Part shown: positions 53,395 to 62,199 of the stretch, one piece after another | Layout of the letters: the number at the start of each line of letters is the position of its first letter | Numbering within the stretch: position 1 is the first letter of the stretch | Origin: Aquamicrobium sp. LC103 | Lineage (GTDB): Bacteria > Pseudomonadota > Alphaproteobacteria > Rhizobiales > Rhizobiaceae | Length of the DNA: 64,000 bases | NCBI RefSeq assembly: GCF_001014615.2 | Contig: NZ_LBCQ02000008.1 | Span: 62,001 to 126,000 of the forward strand | Direction: 5' to 3' | Made by a program: the position numbers and the translations under genes | The notes under the pieces: model-generated | Database searches by the model: none | Seen by the model: the letters and a program-made list of their open reading frames with translations, nothing else | Told to the model about the DNA's origin: nothing

Positions 53395-55129
53395 CTGCTG
53401 TTCCTTTCTGCTGGAGCGGCCCGGAGACCGGCTGCCCGGCCAACGTTCGGCCGGCGATGTATCCGAAGGTCATGGCGGGGCCGAGCGTGATGCCGCCGCT
53501 CGGATAGTTGCCGCCGAAGATGCTGGACATGTCGTTGCCGACGGCGAAGAGGCCGCTGATCGGCTCGCCTTTCGCCGAGAGCACCCGCGCCCTGGCATCG
53601 GTCCTGAGACCGGCGAAGGTGCCGAGGCTGCCGGGAAGTATCCTCACCGCGTAGAAGGGGCCGTTTTCGAGCGGCGCGAGCGAGGCGTTCGGCTTGTGCT
53701 CGCCGTCGCCCTGGACGCGGTTGTAGGGCGAGCGGCCGCGGCCGAATTCCGGGTCCTCGCCTTTCGCTGCATCGCGGTTGAACTTTTCGACGGTTGCCGA
53801 AAGCCCGTCCGGGTCGATGCCGCATTTTCGGGCGAGTTCGGCCGGCGTCCTGCCTTCCGTCAGGTAGCCATTGCGGAGATACGGTCCGAGTGGGAAGGGG
53901 AAGGGTTTGGACCAGCCGAGCCCGTAACGTCGCTGGGCGCGGCGGTCGCAGATCAGCCAGGCAACGGGCGGTGTGCCGGCCGGCGTGACCTCGAGCAGCG
54001 CGCTGATGAAATCGTGATAGGAATCGGCCTCGTTGACGAAGCGGCGTCCACGTGAATCGACCGCAATGAAGCCGGGCTTGGCGCGTTCTACCAGATGGGG
54101 GAACCGGCCGGCGGTGCCGTCCTTGCGCGGGACCAGCGATACCGGCGCCCAGGCGCCGGCATTGACGAGATCGTCGGCGACGGTTCCGCCGGCTGCTTCG
54201 CCCAATGCGAGCCCGTCGCCGGAATTGGTCTCGGGCGCGGCGGAATAATGCCCCGATCCGTCGGGCGCATGGTCGAACATCGCCGCGATGCGCCTGCGGT
54301 CATGGGGAAAGCCGCCGGCTGCCAGCACCACGCCCCGCCTGGCCGTTATCCGTCTCTCGATGCCGTCTTGGCGCAGGATGGCTCCGGAAACAGCACCGTT
54401 TCTCTCCTCGAGTCGCACCACCGGAGCCGAGACCAGTATCGTCACGTCGAGATCGAGGGCGCTGCGCAGCAGGCGGGCAACCAGAGCGTTGCCGTTGACG
54501 AGGTGCATTCCGCGGCCATGGACGAGCCTGTCGCGGAAATGGCGTGCCAGCCGTGAGGCGACATGGAACGCAGAGGGCAGCGAGCGGGTGGCCTTGAAGA
54601 AATGCGCCATGTCCGCGCCGCCGGCAATGCCCATGCCGGCGAGGCTGACCACGTCGAGCGGCGGCTTGAGCTTTTCCATCCACGGGCCGAGCTTACGGCC
54701 GTCATAGGGCGCGGCGGAGACCGAGCGACCGCCGCGCGCGTGGCCCGGGGTTGCGTGAAAATCGGGAATGGCGTTGCCGGCGATGAATTCCACGGCCGTG
54801 TTGCGTTCGAAGAAATCGACCATCTCCGGGCCGTTTTCCAGGAACGTCTCGATGCGCTCGTCGCCGATGCGGTTTTTCAACTCGCTGGCGAGATACTCGC
54901 GTGGACTTTCCGGGTCCTCGACGATGCCGGCACGCCGGGCCAGGGGGTTGCGCGGTATCCACAGCCAACCGCCCGACCATGCGCTCGTTCCGCCGATCAA
55001 CGGTTCCTTCTCCGCGACCACCACCTTCAGGCCGTGGAAGGCGGCGGTAACCGCCGTGGAGAGGCCGGCCGCGCCGGAGCCGACGATCAGGACATCGCAT
55101 TCATCGATCATGTCGCGGGTGACGTGCAT
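53381..55129 (-). CDS. FAD-dependent dehydrogenase (fumarate reductase/3-ketosteroid-delta1-dehydrogenase-like) 1
   Basis: This protein of about 582 residues has the Rossmann FAD motif DVLIVGSGAAGLSTAV, GGTSAWSGGWLWIPRN, VVLAAGGFPHD and C-terminal GLFAVGNDMSSIFGGNYPSGG plus GITLGPAMTFGYIAGR. This family introduces a double bond or reduces one in a ring (steroid) or in fumarate. No CxxC or heme domain is present, so the electron acceptor is unclear. The start at 55129 is chosen; TTG 55141 and ATG 55111 are alternatives. A homologue with the same order of motifs lies at 57287. Confidence 0.9.
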   Translation of the reverse strand: MHVTRDMIDECDVLIVGSGAAGLSTAVTAAFHGLKVVVAEKEPLIGGTSAWSGGWLWIPRNPLARRAGIVEDPESPREYLASELKNRIGDERIETFLENGPEMVDFFERNTAVEFIAGNAIPDFHATPGHARGGRSVSAAPYDGRKLGPWMEKLKPPLDVVSLAGMGIAGGADMAHFFKATRSLPSAFHVASRLARHFRDRLVHGRGMHLVNGNALVARLLRSALDLDVTILVSAPVVRLEERNGAVSGAILRQDGIERRITARRGVVLAAGGFPHDRRRIAAMFDHAPDGSGHYSAAPETNSGDGLALGEAAGGTVADDLVNAGAWAPVSLVPRKDGTAGRFPHLVERAKPGFIAVDSRGRRFVNEADSYHDFISALLEVTPAGTPPVAWLICDRRAQRRYGLGWSKPFPFPLGPYLRNGYLTEGRTPAELARKCGIDPDGLSATVEKFNRDAAKGEDPEFGRGRSPYNRVQGDGEHKPNASLAPLENGPFYAVRILPGSLGTFAGLRTDARARVLSAKGEPISGLFAVGNDMSSIFGGNYPSGGITLGPAMTFGYIAGRTLAGQPVSGPLQQKGTADETL

Positions 55130-55137
55130 GAGGGGAT

Positions 55138-55959
55138 TCAAACTTCGGAGCCGGCGAGCGCATTGCTCCTGGCGCGCTGGAAGAAGCGGGAGGCCTTGCT
55201 GGCCTGGCCCAGTTCCTCCGCCGCCTTGGTGAGCGGCGCGGCGAAATCGGCCATGCGCTCCGGTGTCAGGCGCGCGGCGGGGCCGGCGACGCTGAGCGTG
55301 CCGATGACCGTCTCGCGGCTGCCGTAGCGCACCGGAACGGCCATCGCCGCCATGCCGACGATGTAGCTGTCGATGGCTATCGAATAGCCGCGCTTGCGAG
55401 TTTCCTCGAGGCGTTTCAAGAGCTCGGCGGCGGTCTTGGGCGCCTTCGGGCCAAGCGGCTCGACCTTGGAGGTGAAGCCTTGCTCGGCGACCAGCATCAG
55501 CGCGTCCTCGTCGCTGAGCGTCGAAAGATAGGCTTGTCCGCCGGCGGAAGACGCGAAGTGGATGAGCACGCCCTGCTCGCGGCCGGGATCGTAGCGCAGG
55601 CCGCTTGTCGCCCCTTGCGCCACGCCGACCCAGACGAGTTGCCGTCCGTCAAGCACGCTCTGGCGGATAAGTTCGCCGGTGGTTTGGGCGAGCCGATCAA
55701 GGATCGGCTGGGCGACGTCGGTCACCCCGCTCTGCCCGAGAAAATTGATGCCCATCGCGGCGAGCTTGATCGTCAGGGAATAGTCTCCCTGCGCACGGTC
55801 CTGCCGCACATAGCCGAAACGCGCCAGCTCGTTCAGCAGGCGGTGCGCCGCGCTCGGCGGGACGTCGAGGCGGGTCGCAATCGCGCTGACGGAGAGGCCG
55901 TCGGGCTCTTCCGAAAGCAGCTCCAATATGCCGAGGGAACGTTCGAGAACGCTGGTCAT
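55138..55959 (-). CDS. IclR-family transcriptional regulator
   Basis: This 273-residue protein has an N-terminal winged HTH (VLERSLGILELLSEEPDGLSVSAIATRLDVPPSAAHRLLNELARFGYV) and an IclR effector domain (GVLIHFASSAGGQAYLSTL, RGYSIAIDSYIVGMAAMAVPVRY, GTLSVAGPAARLT). GGGAGG before the ATG at 55959 fixes the start, which overlaps the Gfo/Idh/MocA stop (ATGA). It likely controls the divergent operons of this region through the IclR-like box near 57103. Confidence 0.92.
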   Translation of the reverse strand: MTSVLERSLGILELLSEEPDGLSVSAIATRLDVPPSAAHRLLNELARFGYVRQDRAQGDYSLTIKLAAMGINFLGQSGVTDVAQPILDRLAQTTGELIRQSVLDGRQLVWVGVAQGATSGLRYDPGREQGVLIHFASSAGGQAYLSTLSDEDALMLVAEQGFTSKVEPLGPKAPKTAAELLKRLEETRKRGYSIAIDSYIVGMAAMAVPVRYGSRETVIGTLSVAGPAARLTPERMADFAAPLTKAAEELGQASKASRFFQRARSNALAGSEV

Positions 55960-57038
55960 GACGACGCCTCCCGTCCGGCTGGCTGGTCTTTGGCGAAGCT
56001 TCGCACGGGCGTGACGCATCCGCTTTCGGCCGCCTTGCGGATCGCGTCGATCGTGGCGAGATTCTTGGTCGCCTCGAGACCGGAAACCAGCGGCGATTCC
56101 TTGCCGGCTATGACGGCGCCGAAATGGCGGATCTGCGCGCCATAGGGGTCTTCCGCTGCAAGAGGAAGGATCTTTCTGCGCAGTTCGTGGTTCCAGCTCT
56201 TCTCACCGGCGTGCGACCAATGGGCGAGGTCCGGCAGGCTGAGCCCGCCCTCGGTGCCCGAAAGGAAATGCGACTGCACGGGATGAGCGGGAAAGCGCTC
56301 GGTGTTTTCGCCGGCCGAAAGATCCCAGGCCCATGGGCCGACCGCGGTGTCCGACACGGCGAGAGAGGCGATGCCGCCGTTTTCGAATTGCAGGATCGCG
56401 GCAGCCGTATCCTCGACCGCCAGTCCGCGCATGGCGTTGGAGCTTGCCGCGCTGACCGAGGCCACGTCGCCGAAGAAGTGGTGCATCAGGTCGATCTCGT
56501 GGATGAGATTGATGAGCAGCGGCCCGCCGACGCCCGGCTGCACGCGCCAGGCAGCGCCGAAATAGTCGTCGCCCTTATAAAGCGTGCAGATGACCGAAGC
56601 GGTCACCAGCCTGCCGATCGAGCCTTCCGAGATTGCCTTCTTCGCCGCGCGGATGATCGGATTGTGGCGCCGGTGATGGCCGACGAGGAGCGGGATGCCG
56701 GTGCGGTCCGCAACGGCGAGGAGCTGAAGCGCTTCCTCCACCGTGTTGGCGATGGGTTTTTCCAGAAGCACTGGAATTCCGGCCTCGATCAGCGTCGTCG
56801 AGACCGGGACGTGAAGCTCGTTGGGCGTGGCGACGATCACGCCGTCGACATTCCCGAGGGCGATCATCGCCTCCACGTTTTCGAAAAGCGGCACCTGTTG
56901 GGCCGCCGCGATTTCAGGGGTGCGCGGGCCGGGGTCGACTATTCCGGACAGGCGGAAACCGGGCGTGCGCCTGATGGTCTCGATATGGGTGAGGCCGATG
57001 ATGCCTGCGCCGACTATGCCGATATTCACGTCCGCCAT
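55956..57038 (-). CDS. Gfo/Idh/MocA-family NAD(P)-dependent dehydrogenase
   Basis: This 360-residue protein has an NAD(P)-binding N-terminus (NIGIVGAGIIGLTHIETIRRTPGFRL), the family EKP motif (VLLEKPIANTVEEALQL), LVGHHRRHNPIIRAAKKAI and the catalytic block LLINLIHEIDLMHHFFGDV. These enzymes oxidise hydroxyl groups of sugars, inositols and quinate-like polyols. It is the first gene of the minus-strand operon, divergent from the second FAD dehydrogenase operon. The ATG at 57038 was chosen over upstream in-frame codons. Confidence 0.9.
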   Translation of the reverse strand: MADVNIGIVGAGIIGLTHIETIRRTPGFRLSGIVDPGPRTPEIAAAQQVPLFENVEAMIALGNVDGVIVATPNELHVPVSTTLIEAGIPVLLEKPIANTVEEALQLLAVADRTGIPLLVGHHRRHNPIIRAAKKAISEGSIGRLVTASVICTLYKGDDYFGAAWRVQPGVGGPLLINLIHEIDLMHHFFGDVASVSAASSNAMRGLAVEDTAAAILQFENGGIASLAVSDTAVGPWAWDLSAGENTERFPAHPVQSHFLSGTEGGLSLPDLAHWSHAGEKSWNHELRRKILPLAAEDPYGAQIRHFGAVIAGKESPLVSGLEATKNLATIDAIRKAAESGCVTPVRSFAKDQPAGREASS

Positions 57039-57102
57039 CCCGTCGTTTCCACTCCTTGCGCCGGCCGATCTTTTCCGGCGGCGGGCATCTGCATAAACCA
57101 AA

Positions 57103-57116
57103 TGGAAAAATTTTGA
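57103..57116. promoter_or_regulatory. IclR-like operator in the divergent promoter region
   Basis: TGGAAAAATTTTGA matches the IclR pattern TGRAAA-N3-TTYCA with one mismatch. It lies 64 bp upstream of the Gfo/Idh/MocA start and ahead of the promoter at 57132. The IclR gene is in the operon it would control. Confidence 0.45.
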
Positions 57117-57131
57117 AAGGTGATTTCATTC

Positions 57132-57159
57132 TTGAATAGCATTCCAATTCTGTTATAAG
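57132..57159 (+). promoter_or_regulatory. Sigma-70-type promoter of the second FAD dehydrogenase operon
   Basis: TTGAAT (57132-57137) and TATAAG (57154-57159) are separated by 16 bp in a locally AT-rich segment. About 128 bp lie between the -10 and the ATG at 57287. Confidence 0.45.
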
Positions 57160-57286
57160 CGCCCGCAGTCCGGATCGCATCGAAGCGACGGGGCAGGGAG
57201 AAGAGATTGTCAGAAACTTGCGCGCTTGGGCGGCTGGCTGCTGCCGTTACGGTTGTCGCCGGATGTCTCCGCCGGGGAGTCCGGGT

Positions 57287-59011
57287 ATGAACCGAGCGGG
57301 GACGGTGCTGGCGAACCTGCCGGACGGTGCGCAATATGACGTTGCCGTGCTTGGCGCGGGTGCTGCGGGCATGGCTGCCGCGATCTTCGCCGCGCTCCAC
57401 GGCGCGCGCGTCATCCTCATCGAGCGGACGCAATATCTCGGTGGCTCCTCGGCCTACTCGGCGGCGACCACCTGGATTCCGAACACCCATCATTCGGCGG
57501 CCATCGGCGCTGACGACAGTTTCGAGAAGGCGAGCACCTTTCTCGATCGCGCGGTCGGCAATCGCTCGCCGAAGAGCTTGCGTGACGCGTTTCTGAGGGC
57601 CGGTCCGGATGCGATCCGGCTGATCGAGGATCGCGCAAAGGTGAAATTCCGGCCGAGGCCCTTCCATCCCGATTATCTCTATGAGTTGGAAGGAGCGACG
57701 TCCTTCGGTCGCGCGCTCGAACCATATCCATTCGAGGGCAGGGAACTTGGAGAGGATTTCGAGCTCATCCGCCCGCCGATCCCCGAGTTCACCATCCTTG
57801 GCGGCCTGATGGTTGATCGCGACGACATTGCGCATCTCCTCAAGATGACCTCGTCGCTGAAATCCGCAGCCTATTCCGCGCGCCTCATCGGCCGTTATCT
57901 CCTCGACAGGCTGCGTCACCCGCGCGGCACCCGGCTCGTCATGGGCAATGCGCTGATCGGACGGATGCTGCAGGCGGCGCGCGAGCTCGGCATCGAGATT
58001 GCGGTCGATGCCAGAGTACGCGAATTCGTCGAGGACGACGGAAAGGTCGCGGGCCTCATCGTCGAGCAGAAGGACGTGACCCGCCGGATCGCCGTTTCCG
58101 GCGGCGTGGTGCTGGCGAGCGGCGGGTTCTCGCGCCATCCCCGGCTTCGCGAGGAATACCTGCCGAAGCCCGTTCCCGACCACAGCCCGTCGGCGCCGGG
58201 ACATACGGGTGAACTCCACGATCTCGCGTTGAAGCTTGGCGCGCACCACGGCGAGGGCGCTTACCAGAATTGCTTCTGGGCGCCGTGTTCGGTTCGCCGC
58301 CGTCCCGACGGGTCGACGGCCGTGTTCCCGCATTTCGTCTTCGACCGCAGCAAGCCCGGGACGGTCTCGGTCGGGCGTGACGGCAGGCGTTTCGTCAATG
58401 AGAGCACGTCCTATCATCTCTTCGTCAGCGCCATGTTCGCGACGAACGAGGACGGCTCGACCATTCCGGCCTATCTGATCACCGACAGCGAGGGCTTGCG
58501 CAAATACGGGCTCGGCATGGTCCGCCCGGGCGGACGCGGGTTGAAGCCGTTCCTCGAAGACGGCTATCTCACCCAGGCAAGCACCCTCGGCGAGCTCGCG
58601 CCGAAACTCGGCATCGACGCGGACGGTCTGAAAGCCACCGTCGCTTCCATGAACGAATATGCGAAGACGGGCGTCGACCCGGAATTCGGTCGCGGCACCA
58701 CCGTCTACGAGAAGGCGAACGGCGACCCGACGCACGGGCCAAACCCGACGCTCGGGACGATCGGCACGGCGCCCTTCTACGCGGTGCGGCTCTATCCGGG
58801 CGATATAGGCTCCGCGATGGGCCTGGTCACCGACGAGAATGCGCGTGTCCTGCGCGGGGACGGTACCGTCATTGAAGGCCTTTACGCGGTCGGAAACGAC
58901 ATGCACTCGATCATGGGCGGGGTCTATCCGGGTCCCGGCATCACGATCGGCCCCGGCATCACCTTCGGCTACATCGCCGGCAAGCATGCGGCGGAGCGCG
59001 GCGTCGAATGA
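57287..59011 (+). CDS. FAD-dependent dehydrogenase (fumarate reductase/3-ketosteroid-delta1-dehydrogenase-like) 2
   Basis: This 574-residue protein parallels the one at 53381: FAD motif VAVLGAGAAGMAAAIFA, LGGSSAYSAATTWIPN, VVLASGGFSRHP, VFDRSKPGTVSVGRDGRRF, and GLYAVGNDMHSIMGGVYPGPG with ITIGPGITFGYIAG. Two divergent homologues in one cluster suggest two oxidation steps on one ring, or parallel substrates. GGGGAG precedes the ATG at 57287; the frame is open to 57218. Its stop overlaps the next gene's start (ATGA). Confidence 0.9.
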   Translation: MNRAGTVLANLPDGAQYDVAVLGAGAAGMAAAIFAALHGARVILIERTQYLGGSSAYSAATTWIPNTHHSAAIGADDSFEKASTFLDRAVGNRSPKSLRDAFLRAGPDAIRLIEDRAKVKFRPRPFHPDYLYELEGATSFGRALEPYPFEGRELGEDFELIRPPIPEFTILGGLMVDRDDIAHLLKMTSSLKSAAYSARLIGRYLLDRLRHPRGTRLVMGNALIGRMLQAARELGIEIAVDARVREFVEDDGKVAGLIVEQKDVTRRIAVSGGVVLASGGFSRHPRLREEYLPKPVPDHSPSAPGHTGELHDLALKLGAHHGEGAYQNCFWAPCSVRRRPDGSTAVFPHFVFDRSKPGTVSVGRDGRRFVNESTSYHLFVSAMFATNEDGSTIPAYLITDSEGLRKYGLGMVRPGGRGLKPFLEDGYLTQASTLGELAPKLGIDADGLKATVASMNEYAKTGVDPEFGRGTTVYEKANGDPTHGPNPTLGTIGTAPFYAVRLYPGDIGSAMGLVTDENARVLRGDGTVIEGLYAVGNDMHSIMGGVYPGPGITIGPGITFGYIAGKHAAERGVE

Positions 59012-59901
59012 GCGCCGTTCTCGTCACGGGCGGCTGCGGATTTCTCGGCGGCTGGGTGGTGCGCGCACTGCGTCGCCGCGGTCACGACGTGCGCGTGTTC
59101 GATTTCCGGCCTGCAAACGATCATCTTGAATTCGTCCAGCCGGGTCTGTCACGCGAGATCGAGATTGTTGCCGGCGAGGTGACGAACAAGTCGGACGTCG
59201 CCGAGGCGGCGAAAGATTGTGATTCCGTCATCCATCTCGCCGGCATCATGACGGTCGACTGCCGCCGCGATCCGCTACGCGCCGCCAACATAAATCTCAT
59301 CGGCAGCCTGAACGTCTTCGAAGCGGCGCTGGCAGGAGGCATGCGGCAGGTCGCCTATGTCAGCACCGCCGGTATCTATGGACCCGAGGACGGCACCCGG
59401 CCGCTGCCGGCGACCCACTACGGAGCGCTGAAGTTGGCCGTGGAAGGCTGCGCGCGGGCCTATTTCGTGGATCATGGCCTGCCTAGCATCGGTTTCCGGC
59501 CCTACATCATCTACGGGCCTGGCGTGGGGTCCGGCATCAGTGCGGGACCGAGCATCGCGTGCAGGGCGGCGTCGCGCGGCGAGGAGGCCGAGATACTCTT
59601 CACCGGCCGCGTCGGCATGGTCCATGTCGAGGACGTTGCCGAGGCATTCGCGGCAACGGCGGATGTCGAGCTGGCCGGCGCCGAGGCGCACAATCTGGTC
59701 GGCGAGGTCGCCACGATCGACGATTTCCTGCGCGAGCTGCGCCGTCTCGTGCCCTCGGCGCGGGTGAGCGCCAGCGGCAAGCCATTGCTGATCGCCTCCG
59801 ACCTTGAAATCGGCGAGCGGCCGGATTTCCTTGCGGCGCTTTCCGTGACCGGGCTTGCGCAAGGTATCGAACGCACGCTCGCCCATTACCGCGCGGCATG
59901 A
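59008..59901 (+). CDS. NAD-dependent epimerase/dehydratase (extended SDR)
   Basis: This 297-residue extended short-chain dehydrogenase shows VLVTGGCGFLGGWVVRAL (GxxGxxG), DFRPA, VIHLAGIMT, VSTAGIYGPEDG and the catalytic HYGALK (Y-x3-K). It oxidises, epimerises or dehydrates a hydroxylated substrate, perhaps in the same pathway as the FAD enzyme with which it is translationally coupled. Confidence 0.9.
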   Translation: MSAVLVTGGCGFLGGWVVRALRRRGHDVRVFDFRPANDHLEFVQPGLSREIEIVAGEVTNKSDVAEAAKDCDSVIHLAGIMTVDCRRDPLRAANINLIGSLNVFEAALAGGMRQVAYVSTAGIYGPEDGTRPLPATHYGALKLAVEGCARAYFVDHGLPSIGFRPYIIYGPGVGSGISAGPSIACRAASRGEEAEILFTGRVGMVHVEDVAEAFAATADVELAGAEAHNLVGEVATIDDFLRELRRLVPSARVSASGKPLLIASDLEIGERPDFLAALSVTGLAQGIERTLAHYRAA

Positions 59902-59917
59902 AGCGAAGGAGGAAGGA

Positions 59918-60733
59918 ATGAACCTCGGATTGAACGGCGAAACCAGGATCAGCCTGATTATCGGCGACCCGATCGCTCAGGTGAAGTCGCCCGGAAACCT
60001 CACCACCATCCTCGCCAGGCGCGGCGTCAACGCGATTGTCGCGCCGGCTCATGTGACGGCGCAGGACCTGCCCGCCTTCATGCAATCGGTGCGTCTGATG
60101 CGCAACCTCGACGCCATCGTCGTGACGGTGCCGCACAAGATCGCCGCGCTCGACTATTGCGATCTGCCGAGCGAGCGCGCGAAATTCGTCGGCGCGGTCA
60201 ACGTCATGCGCAGACTGCCGGACGGCCGCTGGGTCGGGGACAACACCGACGGCGTCGGCTATCTGGACGGCATCGCCAAGGAGGGCTTTTCGGTAAGGGA
60301 CAAGAAGGCGCTGCTGGTGGGCGCCGGTGGTGCCGGTTCGGCGATCGCGCTCGAGATACTGGCGCGCGGCGCCTCGCTGCTCGCCGTTCACGACGCGGAT
60401 GCCGATCGCCGCGACCGCCTCCTGGCGAAACTGGCGAAGTGCTTCCCCGACCGCGCCGTAACGGGCAGCGCCGATCCGCGCGGCTTCGATCTGGTCGCCA
60501 ACGCAACGCCGGCCGGCATGAGGCCCGGCGATCCGCTTCCGGTCGATGCGAGCGGTCTTTCTTCCGGTCAGTTCGTTGCAGACGTGATCACCAAGCCGGA
60601 AGTGTCGCCTCTGGTGGAACATGCCCGTTCGCTCGGCTGCGGCACCATGACGGGTGCGGGAATGTTCAACGCGCAGGCCGATCTCCTGGTGGACCGCATT
60701 CTCGGTATCGAGGCGGCGGGCGAGCCGTCATGA
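59918..60733 (+). CDS. Shikimate dehydrogenase-like protein
   Basis: This 271-residue protein has the AroE fold: ISLIIGDPIAQVKSPGNL, the catalytic Lys in VTVPHK, Asp in GDNTDGVGY, and NADP-binding ALLVGAGGAGSAIALEIL. The substrate-gripping loop, normally GxPIxHSxSP, reads GDPIAQVKSP, so the first Ser and the preceding His are replaced and the substrate is probably not plain shikimate. AGGAGGAAGG precedes the ATG. The context is catabolic, so it is not the biosynthetic aroE. Confidence 0.88.
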   Translation: MNLGLNGETRISLIIGDPIAQVKSPGNLTTILARRGVNAIVAPAHVTAQDLPAFMQSVRLMRNLDAIVVTVPHKIAALDYCDLPSERAKFVGAVNVMRRLPDGRWVGDNTDGVGYLDGIAKEGFSVRDKKALLVGAGGAGSAIALEILARGASLLAVHDADADRRDRLLAKLAKCFPDRAVTGSADPRGFDLVANATPAGMRPGDPLPVDASGLSSGQFVADVITKPEVSPLVEHARSLGCGTMTGAGMFNAQADLLVDRILGIEAAGEPS

Positions 60734-60765
60734 CGACCGCGAAACGCCCGCAGGGCAATGAGGAG

Positions 60766-60780
60766 ATAACCTGAGGTTAT
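60766..60780. promoter_or_regulatory. Perfect 15-bp palindrome, LysR/PcaQ-like site, upstream of the LIV-type transporter
   Basis: ATAACCTGAGGTTAT is a perfect inverted repeat (7-bp arms, one central base) and contains a T-N11-A LysR box. Its half-sites ATAACC/GGTTAT resemble the PcaQ motif as I remember it from Sinorhizobium protocatechuate genes, though with one base less spacing. It is 127 bp upstream of the binding-protein ATG at 60907. Confidence 0.5.
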
Positions 60781-60906
60781 GCACCCTCGAAATCTTGGTA
60801 TTTGCCGACAAATTCAAGTCTCCTGCATAAATCGAACTGACAGTGGCGGTGCCGACGGGAGACGGCGCAAAATAACGCCGGACTGTTTCACTAGGGAGGA
60901 AATCTG

Positions 60907-62046
60907 ATGAACCGCAGACATGTTTTTGCTTTGGCAGCTTCAGCGTTGCTGCTCTCCGTCTCCGCGCCGGCATTCGCGCAGGAGACGGTCAAGATCGCCA
61001 ATATCTCGGAACTTTCCGGACCGGGCGCCACTTCGGGCGTCAACTGGCGCGACGGCGCGGCCATGGCGATCGAGGAGATCAACGCCGGCGGCGGCATTCT
61101 CGGCAAGCAGGTTCAGCTTTCGCAATATGATTCCCAGAGCGACGCCCAGACGTCGCGCGCCATGGTGCAGAAGGCGATCGACGAAGGCGCGTTCGCGTTG
61201 CTCGGAACCGTCTATTCCGGTTCCACCATCGTCAACATGCTCGTCGCGCAACAGGCGGGCATTCCGCAGATGACGGGTTCGGAAGCGCCGAAGATCACGC
61301 AGCTCGGCAATCCATATATCTTCCGCACCTCGTTCGGCGCGCAGAAATCCATGCCGAAGATCGCCGCTTATCTGCAGGACGAGATGAAGGTGACGAAAGT
61401 GGCCGTGGCCTGGGTCAACACGGAATTCGGCAAGGGCGGCCACGACGCGTTCGTCGCCGAGATGAAGGAACGGGGCATCGAGATCGTCGCCGACGTGCCG
61501 AGCGAGAACGCCCAGGCCGACTTCGCTGCCGACGTGGTGAAGCTCAAGGGTTCCGGCGCGGAAGCGATCTTCGTCTATCTCACCGAGGAAGAGAGCGCGC
61601 GCTTCCTGCGTGAAGCCAGAAAACAGGGCATTTCCGTCCCGCTCGTCGGCGAGACGACGCTTATCGGCCAGAAGGTCATCGATCTTGCCGGCGAAGCTTC
61701 CAACGGCGCCCTCGGCCATGTCAGCCTCACGCCCGACGCACCGGTGCCGGCCGTGCAGGAAATGGCCAAGAAGTTCGAGGAAAAATACAAGTATCGGGCC
61801 GACCACAATGCCATCAAGGGCTATATCGGCGCCTATGCGATCAAATACGCCACGGAAGCGGTGGGCGAGCTCGATTCGCAGAAGGTTGCCGAGAAGCTGC
61901 ACGGGCTGACGCTCAAGGCAGCGGAGAACCCTGGCATCCTGATCGACATCTCCTGGGATGAAACCGGCGAGGTTTCGCGCGAGAGCTACCTTGTCGAGGT
62001 CAAGGACGGCAAGCAGACCGTGAAGGCGACGCTGCCCGCAAACTAA
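60907..62046 (+). CDS. Branched-chain-amino-acid-type (LIV) ABC substrate-binding protein
   Basis: This 379-residue protein has a Sec signal peptide ending near APAFAQE (25). It has the Peripla_BP_6 fold of LivK-like proteins: VKIANISELSGPGATSGVNW, GAMAIEEINAGGGILGKQV, GTVYSGSTIVNMLVAQQAGIP and ALGHVSLTPDAPVPAVQEMAKKFEEKYK. Members bind amino acids, aromatic acids, amides and urea. GGGAGGAAA precedes the ATG. The preceding palindrome and aromatic-type neighbours favour an aromatic or hydroaromatic acid over leucine; that is inference. Confidence 0.94.
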   Translation: MNRRHVFALAASALLLSVSAPAFAQETVKIANISELSGPGATSGVNWRDGAAMAIEEINAGGGILGKQVQLSQYDSQSDAQTSRAMVQKAIDEGAFALLGTVYSGSTIVNMLVAQQAGIPQMTGSEAPKITQLGNPYIFRTSFGAQKSMPKIAAYLQDEMKVTKVAVAWVNTEFGKGGHDAFVAEMKERGIEIVADVPSENAQADFAADVVKLKGSGAEAIFVYLTEEESARFLREARKQGISVPLVGETTLIGQKVIDLAGEASNGALGHVSLTPDAPVPAVQEMAKKFEEKYKYRADHNAIKGYIGAYAIKYATEAVGELDSQKVAEKLHGLTLKAAENPGILIDISWDETGEVSRESYLVEVKDGKQTVKATLPAN

Positions 62047-62073
62047 CCGGACAATCGGTTTCCGTCCGATGTA

Positions 62074-62101
62074 GGATGTCCGGCAGGGATGCCGGACATC
62101 C
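62074..62101 (+). repeat. 12-bp stem hairpin between binding-protein and permease genes
   Basis: The arms GGATGTCCGGCA and TGCCGGACATCC pair perfectly around a 4-base loop. No T-run follows, so it is more likely an mRNA-stabilising or attenuating hairpin that keeps binding-protein transcript in excess over permease than a full terminator. Confidence 0.6.
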
Positions 62102-62199
62102 CGCAGCCTACCCGGAAATCATTGCGAACGTCGCAAGGACGTGCCTGCCGACGGCGTTACCTGGACGCCGTGACGGCGACCATCATTTGGAGGAGCAGG

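Noticed and set aside
57026-58987. 653-codon open frame on the minus strand
   Set aside because: Shadow of the second FAD dehydrogenase, whose plus-strand frame carries clear FAD motifs.
59918-60733. Biosynthetic shikimate dehydrogenase aroE
   Set aside because: The substrate loop is altered and the neighbours are catabolic.
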